Positions 39,439 through 48,695 of a stretch of 64,000 nucleotides of DNA are shown piece after piece. The position numbers and the translations under genes were made by a program. The stretch's first letter is position 1, and every line of letters begins with the position of its first letter. Source of the stretch: Prevotella sp. (GTDB taxonomy: Bacteria; Bacteroidota; Bacteroidia; Bacteroidales; Bacteroidaceae); contig JAFPVC010000025.1 in assembly GCA_017413085.1 (NCBI GenBank), forward strand, positions 1 to 64,000, read 5' to 3'. Under the pieces are notes generated by a model. It was not told the DNA's origin. It was given only the letters and a program-made list of their open reading frames with translations, and did no database searches.

Positions 39439-41805
39439 ATGAAAAGTTTTTTGCAATATATACGTCGTAAACTCTCTGTCAGGGTCAGCCTGTGGGTGGT
39501 GTTGTTCGCTGCCGTTATATTCAACGTAGCCCTCGGCTTTCTGTTCTATCAGGCTCGTGAAACTGTGCGTCAGGAGGCTGTCAGCCGTGCCATGCAGATA
39601 CTCGACAAGACATCGTTGCGTGTAGAGGGAATACTGAACCGTGTGGAGGTGGCTTCGGAGATGACCAAATGGCTTGTGCAACGACATCCAGACCGTGCCG
39701 ATTCAATGTTTGTATATAGCCGTGGCGTTTTACTTAACAATCCCGACTTCTACAACTGTTCTATAGCTTTTGAACAAGACCATTTTAAGGATAAGGGGCG
39801 ATATTTCTCGGCTTATACAAAACACGTAGGCGACAGCATACGCACCATACAGGGCGGCAGCGACGATTACCAGTATTTCTATATGGACTGGTATCTCATG
39901 CCAACGCTCCTTGAAAGACCGTGCTGGACGGAACCATACATAGATGACGACGTGACTACGAATACAAGCGAGATGTTGACCTCATACTGCCAGACCTTCA
40001 ACGATAAAAATGGACGTGTGATAGGTGTCATCAATATCAGTTTGTCTATAAGTTGGTTGTCGCATACTATCTCAAGTGTGAAGCCTTATCCCAACTCATA
40101 CAGCATTATGATAGGCCGTGGCGGAACATATTTCGTACATCCCGATTGCACTAAGATAACATGCCAAAGTATCTTTACGCAGACCATAGAGCACCCAGAT
40201 ACGGCACTGACTGCACTGGGCCATGCCATGCAGCGTGGTGAGGAAGGCATGAAGCAGATGAACGTGGATGGTAAAAACTGCTATGTCTTTTACAAACCCC
40301 TTGGCAAGACTGGTTGCAGCATGGCCATCGTGTGTCCTGAAAGCGACATATTCGGAGGCTTCGACCGATTGCGTCACACGGTCATGGCTATTGTTACCGT
40401 TGGCTTGTTGTTGATGCTCTACTTCTTCATCCGCATTATTAAGCGCGAACTCACACCGCTGCAACAGTTGGCAATGGGAGCGGAGACAATCGCTTCTGGA
40501 CAGTTTGATGCAGAGTTGCCGGAACTGCAGCGCATCGATGAGATAGGCCAGTTGAGCCATTCGTTCGCTGATATGCAGCAGTCGCTTGTGAAATATATCA
40601 ATGAATTGAAGCAAACCACCGCCCAGAAAGCCTCTATTGAGAGCGACATCCGCATAGCGAGCGGCATACAAATGGGTATGCTGCCAGAGAAGTTCCCCAC
40701 AAAGGATGACCGTGACGACGTGCAACTGTATGCCTCGCTGACTCCTGCCAAGGCGGTAGGCGGCGATTTGTTCGATTTCTATTTCCGTGACGAAAAATTG
40801 TTCTTCTGTATCGGCGACGTTTCTGGAAAGGGAGTGCCTGCCTCGCTCTTTATGGCTGTCACCAGATCTGTGTTCCGCACAGTCTCGGCTCATGAGTCAA
40901 TGCCTGACCGTATCGTGATGAGCATGAACCGCATCATCTCTGATATGAACAAGGCTCACATGTTTGTCACACTGTTCGTAGGTGCACTCGACTTGCCTAC
41001 AGGGCGATTGCATTATTGCAATGCTGGTCATGACGCTCCGCTGCTCGTAGGTGCCGGGGTAGGTGAATTGCCTTGCGATGCAAACATCCCCGTGGGTTTC
41101 AGGCCTACATGGAAATACACTTTGCAGGAGGCGCAGATATTCACTGATACCACCATTTTCCTTTTCACCGACGGACTGACCGAAGCAATGGACTCCGTAA
41201 AAGCCCAGTTCCAAATGGAGCGTGTCAATGAAGTTGCAACTCGTGCCCTTGCCGCTCAGCAGCATGAGCCGCGCCAGCTCATTGGACTTATGACTGATGC
41301 CGTCCATCAGTTCGTGGGCGATGCCGAACAGAGTGACGACCTTACTATGATGGCCATCCAGTACATTCGTAAGCAGAGTGATGTTGTAATGCAAAAGAGT
41401 ATTGTGTTGCCGAACGACACACAGGAAGTTTCGCGTTTGACGACATTCGTTGGCGAGGTGTGCGAGACCGTGGGACTTGATGAAATGACTACCATGCAGT
41501 TGAAATTAGCCATTGAGGAGGCTGTGGTCAACGTGATGAATTATGCCTATCCACCTGGCCAGCGCGGTGACATAACTGTTGAGGCTGCATCAAATGATGT
41601 GCGTCTGAAGTTTACCATTACAGACAGTGGCAAGCCTTTTGACCCTACTGTCCAGGCAGATGTTGACACCACGCTTCCTGCCAGACAACGCCGTATCGGT
41701 GGACTGGGTATCCATATCGTGCGTCAAATCATGGATTCAATTAACTATGAGCGAGTGGGCAATCTAAACGTGCTGACACTGAGAAAGAAAATACATAATT
41801 CATAA
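39439..41805 (+). CDS. dCache-HAMP-PP2C(SpoIIE)-HATPase sensor protein
   Basis: 788 residues. It has an N-terminal TM (about 15-37), an extracytoplasmic Cache-like sensor (about 40-310), a second TM (about 315-335), HAMP (to about 395), then a PP2C/SpoIIE phosphatase with VGGDLFDFYF, GDVSGKGVPASLF, NAGHDAPL and DDLTMMAI. The last 135 residues are an RsbW-type HATPase (IEEAVVNVMNYAYPP, GGLGIHIVRQIMD). Phosphatase and anti-sigma-type kinase are therefore fused. The STAS protein next door is the obvious substrate. Both metal-binding Asp motifs and the ATPase N-box look intact. Confidence 0.92.
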   Translation: MKSFLQYIRRKLSVRVSLWVVLFAAVIFNVALGFLFYQARETVRQEAVSRAMQILDKTSLRVEGILNRVEVASEMTKWLVQRHPDRADSMFVYSRGVLLNNPDFYNCSIAFEQDHFKDKGRYFSAYTKHVGDSIRTIQGGSDDYQYFYMDWYLMPTLLERPCWTEPYIDDDVTTNTSEMLTSYCQTFNDKNGRVIGVINISLSISWLSHTISSVKPYPNSYSIMIGRGGTYFVHPDCTKITCQSIFTQTIEHPDTALTALGHAMQRGEEGMKQMNVDGKNCYVFYKPLGKTGCSMAIVCPESDIFGGFDRLRHTVMAIVTVGLLLMLYFFIRIIKRELTPLQQLAMGAETIASGQFDAELPELQRIDEIGQLSHSFADMQQSLVKYINELKQTTAQKASIESDIRIASGIQMGMLPEKFPTKDDRDDVQLYASLTPAKAVGGDLFDFYFRDEKLFFCIGDVSGKGVPASLFMAVTRSVFRTVSAHESMPDRIVMSMNRIISDMNKAHMFVTLFVGALDLPTGRLHYCNAGHDAPLLVGAGVGELPCDANIPVGFRPTWKYTLQEAQIFTDTTIFLFTDGLTEAMDSVKAQFQMERVNEVATRALAAQQHEPRQLIGLMTDAVHQFVGDAEQSDDLTMMAIQYIRKQSDVVMQKSIVLPNDTQEVSRLTTFVGEVCETVGLDEMTTMQLKLAIEEAVVNVMNYAYPPGQRGDITVEAASNDVRLKFTITDSGKPFDPTVQADVDTTLPARQRRIGGLGIHIVRQIMDSINYERVGNLNVLTLRKKIHNS

Positions 41806-41837
41806 TTTCAATAAATAATTATAAACTCATAATAAAG

Positions 41838-42140
41838 ATGAAAACAACGATTCAAGAACAAGACGGCAACATGGTTGCCATTCTGGAGGGCAGCCTTGAC
41901 ACCGCTGCTGCTCCCGAAACAGAAAAGGCTATGAACCCGCTCAACGATGTTGAAGGAAAGAATATCATCATTGACTGCACAGCATTGGAATACATATCCT
42001 CGGCAGGTCTGCGCATATTCCTTGGCATTCTGCAGAATACAGAGGAAAAAGGCGGACATGTATATATCAAGGGAGTCAACGACAATGTTCGTTCTGTCTT
42101 TGCTATAACAGGTTTCATTAACATCTTTGAGTTCTGCTAA
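41838..42140 (+). CDS. STAS-domain anti-sigma-factor antagonist
   Basis: 100 residues, a single STAS domain. The phosphorylatable serine motif appears as EYISSAGLR near residue 55, with DCTAL before it. It should be phosphorylated by the HATPase and dephosphorylated by the PP2C domain of the preceding gene. No sigma-B-type factor is visible, so its output is unknown; the adjacent SLC13 transporter is a candidate. The 41790-41830 spacer carries degenerate 7-mer repeats. Confidence 0.9.
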   Translation: MKTTIQEQDGNMVAILEGSLDTAAAPETEKAMNPLNDVEGKNIIIDCTALEYISSAGLRIFLGILQNTEEKGGHVYIKGVNDNVRSVFAITGFINIFEFC

Positions 42141-42190
42141 ATCTGTAATCTATGATATTATAGGCTTTTAAATATTTTAAATCAGAAATA

Positions 42191-43708
42191 ATGGATACAT
42201 TCATGTTCTTAGGCTTTGGCATAGATGCCTGGATAACCATTATTACGGTGCTGGGCATGTTTACGACTTTGCTGTTCACCAAGTTGCGCACCGACTTGGT
42301 ATTCCTTGGTTCCATTGGCATTCTGTGTGTTACTGGTGTGCTTGATGCCAAGGAGGCCTATTCAGGTTTCAGCAGCACGTCCGTGGTAGTCATCGGTGTA
42401 TTGTTTGTGGTTGTCGCAGGCTTGATGTACACGGGCGTGTTGCAATGGATTGTGAAGAACCTGCTCGGCACGCCCAGCTCGTATTCTCGGGCTGTCACAC
42501 GCCTTATGCTGCCTGTTGCCGTGCTCAGTTCTTTCCTCAGCAACACCACCGTTGTGGCACTGTTCGTGAATATCGTCAAGATGTGGGCGAAGAAACTCAA
42601 CGTCTCACCGTCAAAACTGCTCATCCCATTGAGTTATGCTTCAGGTATGGGTGGCGTCTGCACCCTTATCGGCACGCCGCCGAATATGATTATCAGTGGA
42701 CTGTATGCCGACAAGACTGGTGAGACGATGAATATTCTTACCACGACCATCCCCGGTTTGTTCTGTCTTGCCGTGGGTGTGCTGTCTGTCATCGCCATGC
42801 GCCGTCTGCTGCCCGACCGCAAGGCACCGGAGAATGATTCAGAGGAGACGACGGACTATACCGTGGAACTTATTGTTCCGTCGACCCATAAATTTATTGC
42901 CAAGACGATTGGCAAGGCCGGCATGTTCGATGTAGAGGGCTGCCGCTTGCTAAAATGGCGGCATTTCGACGATGCTCCCGTACCAGTCAGCGAGAACGAA
43001 TATCTGATGGGTGGTGACCATTTGGTCTATGCAGGAAAGCCCAAGGCCGTTTTGGAACTTGCCAAGAAACATGGGCTTATTATTGGTGACGAGGTTATCA
43101 ATGTAGGACGCGGTACTCTCATTTCATCGCTTATCATGCTTGCTATGGTGGTAGCATCGGCTGTCGGTGTTATGCCGTTGCTGCAGTGCGCATTGATTGC
43201 TGCCGCCGCTATGCTCGTGTTCCGCTGCTGCACCCCTGATCAGGCTATGAAGTCTATCAACTGGGACATTCTCATTGTCTTTGCGGCCAGCGTGGTTCTT
43301 GGTCTTGCTATTCAGAAGACAGGCATTGCCGAACGGCTTGCCTTGGGCATCCTTGATGTATGTGGTTCAAATCCGCTTGTGGTTATGACTGCCATCTGTT
43401 TCGTAGGCACCTTTATCACAGAGTTCATCTCAAACACTGCGGCAGGAGCCATGTTCTTCCCTATCATGTATGAGGCAGCCGAGAAATTGGGCTATGAGCC
43501 TTATCCCTTCCTCGTTGCCCTGATGATAAGTGTCAGCAGCAGTTTTGCTACGCCTATTGGTTCGCCCACTCACATGCTGGTGTATGGACCAGGTGGCTAC
43601 CGTTTCAGCGACTTTATGCGCATTGGCCTGTTGATGAACATCATCATCCTTGCGGCCAATATCTTCATCGTGAATATTATCTATCCGTTAACTCCGTTGC
43701 AGTTTTAA
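42191..43708 (+). CDS. SLC13/DASS-family transporter with RCK_C domain
   Basis: 505 residues with about twelve hydrophobic segments. The family signatures are FLSNTTVVALFV and PLSYASGMGGVCTLIGTPPNMI in the first half and FVGTFITEFISNTAAGAMFFP and ATPIGSPTHMLVYGPGGY in the second, the two-fold repeat of anion/sodium symporters. A soluble TrkA-C/RCK_C domain (about 220-295) sits between the halves. The substrate is likely a dicarboxylate, citrate or sulfate. It is the last gene of the binding protein-sensor-STAS series. Confidence 0.9.
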   Translation: MDTFMFLGFGIDAWITIITVLGMFTTLLFTKLRTDLVFLGSIGILCVTGVLDAKEAYSGFSSTSVVVIGVLFVVVAGLMYTGVLQWIVKNLLGTPSSYSRAVTRLMLPVAVLSSFLSNTTVVALFVNIVKMWAKKLNVSPSKLLIPLSYASGMGGVCTLIGTPPNMIISGLYADKTGETMNILTTTIPGLFCLAVGVLSVIAMRRLLPDRKAPENDSEETTDYTVELIVPSTHKFIAKTIGKAGMFDVEGCRLLKWRHFDDAPVPVSENEYLMGGDHLVYAGKPKAVLELAKKHGLIIGDEVINVGRGTLISSLIMLAMVVASAVGVMPLLQCALIAAAAMLVFRCCTPDQAMKSINWDILIVFAASVVLGLAIQKTGIAERLALGILDVCGSNPLVVMTAICFVGTFITEFISNTAAGAMFFPIMYEAAEKLGYEPYPFLVALMISVSSSFATPIGSPTHMLVYGPGGYRFSDFMRIGLLMNIIILAANIFIVNIIYPLTPLQF

Positions 43709-43797
43709 GGATTGAAAAATTGAAGGATTGAAAAGTTGAAGTACCTGTCTGCATGGACAACTTCAATTTTTCAATCCTTCAACTCTTCAATTCTTCT
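43708..43797. repeat. modular inverted-repeat element, 8-mer class
   Basis: The left arm is 8-mers of GATTGAAA/ATTGAAGG type. The core TACCTGTCTGCATGGAC (43741-43757) is the reverse complement of the 1770 core. The right arm is inverted 8-mers. It follows the SLC13 gene and could act as a transcript end. Confidence 0.8.
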
Positions 43798-43888
43798 TGA
43801 TACACTTTTTATTACAAAATGCAAAGTTACATAAAATTACTGATACGACAAAGAAAAGGATAATAAAATTAAGAGTTAAGAGTTACAA

Positions 43889-43917
43889 TAATGCACAATT
43901 CATAATTGGCTGCGCAT
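43889..43917. repeat. modular repeat element, 7-mer class, half-copy
   Basis: AATGCACAATTCATAATTGGCTGCGCATGACTA: two heptamers run into a core which reads TAGTCATGCGCAGCCA on the minus strand. Confidence 0.65.
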
Positions 43918-44206
43918 GACTATTTGAACACAAAGGTTAGCTCTACGAAGTCAATGTCTTCACTTGCCTGAGGTGATTAAGAAAATGTAATCTTCTTACC
44001 CTTTCCTACGGGGTTGCTCTCCCCCGCGAAACGGGGGAGTCAGAAGGGGGTGAAAAGACTATTGAGGGAAGGGTGGGGCTTTTTGTTCTATTTCTCCACT
44101 ATCAAGAAAACTCATTTTAAGGGGTGTTGGCAGGGGGTGGTGGACAGAGTGTCTACAACGGGGGTAAAATCGCGTAGAGGTACCTTGAAACGCTTTTTTA
44201 AAAAGT

Positions 44207-44312
44207 ACAATGCATAATGCATAATGCACAATTAAGTCATGCGGGGTGAAAAATGCGAAGTTTACGTAACAATTGTGCATTATTCATTATGAATTATGCC
44301 TTAATTAGGCCC
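44207..44312. repeat. modular inverted-repeat element, 7-mer class
   Basis: Left heptamers AATGCAT, AATGCAT and AATGCAC, core TAAGTCATGCGGGGTG (44233-44248), and inverted right arm AATTGTGCATTATTCATTATG. It runs into the 22-bp array at 44302. Confidence 0.8.
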
Positions 44313-44389
44313 AAATTACCGCATAGTCGGGCCTTGATTACCACCTAATCAGGTGCTAATTACACTGTAATCAGGGCCTAATTACAGCG
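44302..44389. repeat. array of 22-bp units, locus B
   Basis: Four units start at 44302, 44324, 44346 and 44368, exactly 22 bp apart, for example TAATCAGGGCCTAATTACAGCG. They match the units at 27203 and 59911. Confidence 0.85.
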
Positions 44390-44535
44390 CGTTAAGAAAA
44401 CTTTACATTTTTAACATTTACGCAAATGTCGTATTTGCGTCTTGCCGTGATGACGAAAAATTGGCTTGTTGCTTTGTTTTCTTATTGAGATAAGTTGCAA
44501 AATATAGGTGTTTTTGTAAAAGTGAAATCCTTTTT

Positions 44536-44566
44536 TTTGCTGGTATTTTATTTTTATATATCTTTG
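44536..44566 (+). promoter_or_regulatory. promoter of the GH43 gene
   Basis: TTTG (44536-44539) and TATCTTTG (44559-44566) are 19 bp apart. A half 8-mer element (44574-44625) lies in the leader. Confidence 0.7.
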
Positions 44567-44573
44567 TACGGCC

Positions 44574-44625
44574 TTTTAGGATTGAAGGATTGAAAGATTG
44601 AAGAATTGAAGGATTGAATGAGAAG
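44574..44625. repeat. 8-mer repeat, left arm only
   Basis: Five or six tandem 8-mers of GATTGAAG/ATTGAAAG type without core or right arm, within the probable GH43 leader. Confidence 0.6.
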
Positions 44626-44665
44626 AAGGAGGAAAGTTGAAAAAATATACTAATTAATTTAAATA

Positions 44666-46702
44666 ATGAAAAAGATTGTAATGACGTTGATGGCTCTTGT
44701 GAGCCTGCTGACTGTGAAAGGTCAGAACCCTTATCTGCCGTTGTGGGAGCATCTGCCCGACGGTGAACCCCGTGTTTTTGAAGATCCTGACAACCCAGGA
44801 AAGTTGCGTGCCTATATCATAGGCTCACACGACGTGACTTATTCCGCTTATTGCGGTCCCGACATACGCATGTGGTCGGCACCGGTTGAGGATTTGTCGC
44901 AGTGGCGCGACGAAGGTCCTATATTCACTTGGTTCGTAAACGGACAGTGGGACACGATGTTTGCACCTGACTTGGTGGAGACAGTTGATAAGACGACAGG
45001 AAAGAAGACTTACTGGCTCTATCCACATTCGCGCGGATGGCGCCGTGTGGCTATGGTATGTAAGGGCGACCGTCCGAATGGTCCGTTCACACCTGTGAAC
45101 CTGACCGCCGACGGTACGCAGTGTCTGCCTGGCTCACTAATTGACTTTGACCCTTCGGTTTATATTGAGAATATCACAGACAAGAAGGACAAGGACTATG
45201 ACAAGGGCTTCCGTGCATACGTGTTCTATGGTTTCCAGCACTCTACAGCCTGCGAACTTGACCAGAACACGATGTATAGCAAGCGTCCCGGCACTGAACT
45301 GATAGATCCGTTCATCCCTGCCAGCAGCCGCGACGGCAGACTGCTCGACAAGGAGGGTAGCGAGTATAAGGCACTCTACAAAGGTCAGAACCCGCTCGAC
45401 TTCAACTTCTTCGAGGCTTCGAGCATCCGCAAGGTGGGCAACAAGTACGTGATGGTGTTCTCTGGCTACAGCGGTCAGGAATATGGCCTTGGTGCAACGA
45501 ACAGTGCCCTGCGCTATGCTTTCGGTGACTCTCCGCTCGGTCCTTGGCGCTCAGGAGGCGTGCTCGTTGACTCGCGCGGTGTGGTGCTCAACGAGGATGG
45601 TTCAAAACTCATCACCACCAATGCCGGCCACAACACCCACGGTTCACTGCAGGAAATCAACGGTCAGTGGTATGTGTTCTACCACCGTCCGCCGCGTGGC
45701 TTCGGCAATGCACGTCAGGCTATGGTGGCACCAGTGAAGATTACGTGGGACAAAAAGCCAGTTGCTCAGGGCGGCAAGGTGACGATTACCGGCTATGACC
45801 CGTTTGTCAAGAACAATGTGTGGACAGCCAAGGCAAGCGACGGCAATGAATATACCGGTGCAGAGGTTACCAGTGAAGGTTTCCAGATTTTCGGACTGCC
45901 GCCATACGATTATTATTCTGCAGGTATCGCCTGCTTCATGTATGGTCCAAACAGCAACAACTGGATGCAGGACAACCATGATGTATGGGACAACTCAATG
46001 GACCTGGCTGGCATACAGAATGGCGGCATCGTAGGTTTCAAATACTTCGGCTTCGGCGGACTGGCACAGGACACCAAGGGCGTGAAGGCTTTTGAGGGAA
46101 CGAAGAAGGGTGACCACACCATGATTAACCTCTACCTGACACGTAGCGGCAAGGGTGCTTTCAAGATTCACATAAAGCTTGACGACCCATGGAAAGGACA
46201 GGAAATTGGCGTCATTGACGTACCTGCACAGGCAGGCTATGGCATCGTAGGTTGCGAGGTTCCTGAAGTAGAGGGTCTCACCGGCAAGCACGCCATATAC
46301 CTTGTGGCTGAAGGTCCGGAGGTGCAGCAGCCAGAACAGCCGCAGCGCGGTCAGTGGGGGCAGCGTCCACAGCAGCCACAGCGTCCGCAGGGACTGTTTG
46401 ACCTGCACGGCATCCGTTTCTCGAAGGGTGTAGGTGCTCCTGCTCCTATCGTGCCTCAGGTTACTATATATGCCGACGGCAAGAAGCTGAACATCCCGGC
46501 ACAGCCAATCCGCTCTACCAATCAGAACGGCTATACCGACCAGGTACGCTATCAGGTGTATGCACCGCTGAAGAACAATACGAAAGTGGAGGCAGAGTCA
46601 AATGTTTCAGGCGTTAAGTTTGAGATTAGTCCTGTCATTGCCGGTCGTGCCACGGTGAAGGCTACATACAATGGTAAGGAAAAGATATTCCTTATTAATT
46701 AA
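44666..46702 (+). CDS. GH43-family glycosidase, exported
   Basis: 678 residues with a short signal peptide (to about residue 19, VKGQ). A five-bladed GH43-like domain starts NPYLPLWEHLPDGEPRVFEDPDN; the proposed catalytic Asp lies in this block, with DTMFAPDL and FFEASSIRKVGNKYVMVFSGY (likely general-acid Glu) following. The C-terminal part is beta-rich and carbohydrate-binding in character, with a Gln/Pro-rich linker near residues 552-573. It probably acts on arabinose- or xylose-containing side chains; exact specificity is not readable. GH97 follows after 13 bp, so the two are co-transcribed. Confidence 0.85.
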   Translation: MKKIVMTLMALVSLLTVKGQNPYLPLWEHLPDGEPRVFEDPDNPGKLRAYIIGSHDVTYSAYCGPDIRMWSAPVEDLSQWRDEGPIFTWFVNGQWDTMFAPDLVETVDKTTGKKTYWLYPHSRGWRRVAMVCKGDRPNGPFTPVNLTADGTQCLPGSLIDFDPSVYIENITDKKDKDYDKGFRAYVFYGFQHSTACELDQNTMYSKRPGTELIDPFIPASSRDGRLLDKEGSEYKALYKGQNPLDFNFFEASSIRKVGNKYVMVFSGYSGQEYGLGATNSALRYAFGDSPLGPWRSGGVLVDSRGVVLNEDGSKLITTNAGHNTHGSLQEINGQWYVFYHRPPRGFGNARQAMVAPVKITWDKKPVAQGGKVTITGYDPFVKNNVWTAKASDGNEYTGAEVTSEGFQIFGLPPYDYYSAGIACFMYGPNSNNWMQDNHDVWDNSMDLAGIQNGGIVGFKYFGFGGLAQDTKGVKAFEGTKKGDHTMINLYLTRSGKGAFKIHIKLDDPWKGQEIGVIDVPAQAGYGIVGCEVPEVEGLTGKHAIYLVAEGPEVQQPEQPQRGQWGQRPQQPQRPQGLFDLHGIRFSKGVGAPAPIVPQVTIYADGKKLNIPAQPIRSTNQNGYTDQVRYQVYAPLKNNTKVEAESNVSGVKFEISPVIAGRATVKATYNGKEKIFLIN

Positions 46703-46715
46703 TCAATAAGCAGAG

Positions 46716-48527
46716 ATGTGGAATGTACTATATAAATACTGTGTAGTTGCCGCAATGTTTACAGTAGGTTCGTTGGGAACGTATGCCGAAAACGTGTCGT
46801 CGCCCAATGGCAGACTGACGGCAACTACCAGTGGTGCCACGCTGAACATCAGTTACAACCATAAGCATGTGCTTGAAATAGCAGATGCGGTTGCAGCTGA
46901 TGCTCAGCTTGCTTTTGTCCGTCAGATAAAAGATGATTACCAGATGCTGACGGGTAAGCGCTCGCACTGTGTCAACGAAGCTAAAGAATACCGTTGCGGC
47001 AATATGCTGCTGCGACTATATGACGACGGTATTGCTTTCCGTTATGAATCCAGTGAAAGTGGGGGGGGAAAGCAGCCTGCCTATCGCATACAAGAGGGCA
47101 CACGCCGCTGGATGCAGCAGTGGTGTGATTCGTATGAGGGGTTCTTTCCGCTAGACACGACATATAAGGTGACGCCAGTTCCTTCATACAGCGGTATATC
47201 AAAGTCGGCAGAGGGTTGGAACAACCGCTGGGGCTATCCAGCATTGCTGGAGCCACAGAACGGCGTGTTCGTGCTGATAACAGAAGCAAACATAGAGCAT
47301 GGGCAGAGTGCATCATGCCTAATGAACGACGGGGAGATGTATCGTATCACAGCTGCTGCATTGAATCCTCAGTCTTCTGTCGCCAGTCCCGGTCATACGC
47401 CTTGGCGTGTAGCCGTCATAGGAGAGTTGAAGGACGTGGTGGAATCTACACTCGTGACGGATGTCAGTGAACCATCGCAGATTTCAGATGCAGAATGGAT
47501 TCGGCCGGGTGTGGTGTCGTGGATATACTGGGCTTACAATCATGGTTCCAACGACTATGGCATCATCAAGAAATATGTGGATTTGGCAGTTGCTATGCAT
47601 CTGCCATACGTGCTGATAGATGCCGAGTGGGACGAGATGAGGGACGGCAAGACCATTGAGGATGCCGTAAATTATGCTAAGGAGAAAGGCATAAAGCCTC
47701 TTATATGGTATAATTCTTCGATAGGGTGGGTTGACGGTGCACCCACACCTAAGTTCAGGCTGAACAAACCTGAAGACCGTGAGCGTGAGTTTGCATGGTG
47801 CGAGAAGATTGGCGTGGCAGGCGTGAAGATAGATTTCTTCTCAGGCGACGACCAGCGTAACATGGACTATCAGCTCGACCTCTTGGAGAGTGCGGCACGT
47901 CATCATCTGTTGGTCAACTTCCACGGTGCCACCATTCCACGCGGTTGGCAGCGCACATGGCCCAACCTGATGTCAACAGAGGGCGTATATGGTGCCGAGT
48001 GGTATAATAATGTAGGCACATTCACAAATAAGGCTGCCTGTCATAATGCCACACTGCCATTTACACGCAATGTCATAGGCCCGATGGACTACACACCGTG
48101 TGCCTTCAGCGACTCGCAGCATCCGCATATCACCACCCATGCCCATGAACTGGCACTCACGGTTGTCTTTGAGAGTGCCCTGCAGCATCTGGCAGACCGT
48201 CCGGAGAGTTTCCTCGCACAGCCAAAGGAGGTGCAGCAGTTCTTTGGCGCATTGCCCACGGTGTGGGACGAGACACGTTTCGTAAGCGGTTATCCCGGTG
48301 AGAGTGTCGTGTTGGCTCGTCGCAGCGGCGACACATGGTATGTTGCAGGAATCAATGGCACGGATGAGGAGCGCGTGCTCGCAACGCCGCTGCGCTTCAT
48401 TCCCCGTGGAGGCAGGGCAACACTCTATGCCGACGGAGCCCCCTGGCAAGTGACAAGCCAGAATAAGTTGCCCAAGCAGATAACCTGCAAGGCTCGCGGC
48501 GGTTTTGTTATGGTGATAAAGAAGTAA
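46716..48527 (+). CDS. GH97-family glycosidase, probably retaining alpha-galactosidase type
   Basis: 603 residues with a signal peptide (to about residue 24, GTYAE). It has an N-terminal beta-supersandwich (SPNGRLTATT, DGIAFRY), a TIM barrel with WIYWAYNHGSNDYG and VLIDAEWDE, and the late block VKIDFFSGDDQ, then NFHGATIPRGWQRTWPNLM. The Asp in VKIDFF is where retaining GH97 alpha-galactosidases have their nucleophile; inverting SusB-like members use Glu residues elsewhere. The C-terminal beta domain is complete. It follows GH43 closely. Confidence 0.9.
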   Translation: MWNVLYKYCVVAAMFTVGSLGTYAENVSSPNGRLTATTSGATLNISYNHKHVLEIADAVAADAQLAFVRQIKDDYQMLTGKRSHCVNEAKEYRCGNMLLRLYDDGIAFRYESSESGGGKQPAYRIQEGTRRWMQQWCDSYEGFFPLDTTYKVTPVPSYSGISKSAEGWNNRWGYPALLEPQNGVFVLITEANIEHGQSASCLMNDGEMYRITAAALNPQSSVASPGHTPWRVAVIGELKDVVESTLVTDVSEPSQISDAEWIRPGVVSWIYWAYNHGSNDYGIIKKYVDLAVAMHLPYVLIDAEWDEMRDGKTIEDAVNYAKEKGIKPLIWYNSSIGWVDGAPTPKFRLNKPEDREREFAWCEKIGVAGVKIDFFSGDDQRNMDYQLDLLESAARHHLLVNFHGATIPRGWQRTWPNLMSTEGVYGAEWYNNVGTFTNKAACHNATLPFTRNVIGPMDYTPCAFSDSQHPHITTHAHELALTVVFESALQHLADRPESFLAQPKEVQQFFGALPTVWDETRFVSGYPGESVVLARRSGDTWYVAGINGTDEERVLATPLRFIPRGGRATLYADGAPWQVTSQNKLPKQITCKARGGFVMVIKK

Positions 48528-48545
48528 AGTTTCGGATAAATGGAT

Positions 48546-48576
48546 TTTGCCATGTTGGAAAATTTTTGTACCTTTG
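48546..48576 (+). promoter_or_regulatory. promoter of the BspA-like/dockerin gene
   Basis: TTTG (48546-48549) and TACCTTTG (48569-48576) are 19 bp apart, 119 bp before the ATG at 48696, giving a leader of about 110 nt. Confidence 0.75.
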
Positions 48577-48695
48577 CACAGATAAATTGAAATGGAATAT
48601 CTATGTGTTTTTGAAAAACATATAATATCCATATAATGTCCATGTAATTATTCATGAATCGCTTCTGCAGAATATAGAATATAAACAATAACAAT

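Larger units (their letters stand above)
43709..44665. other. 957-bp intergenic region packed with repeats
   Basis: I see no gene. It holds the 8-mer element (43708-43797), a partial 7-mer element (43889-43917), a G/C hairpin CTCCCCC-gcgaaac-GGGGGAG (44018-44038), a 7-mer element (44207-44312), the second 22-bp array (44302-44389), a hairpin ACGCAAAT-gtcgt-ATTTGCGT (44420-44440), the GH43 promoter (44536-44566) and a half 8-mer element (44574-44625). A 67-codon frame at 44014-44217 runs through the hairpin and repeats and is not a gene. Confidence 0.75.

Noticed and set aside
44014-44217. 67-codon plus-strand frame in the repeat-rich gap
   Set aside because: It reads through the G/C hairpin and 7-mer repeats; no promoter or homology-like pattern.
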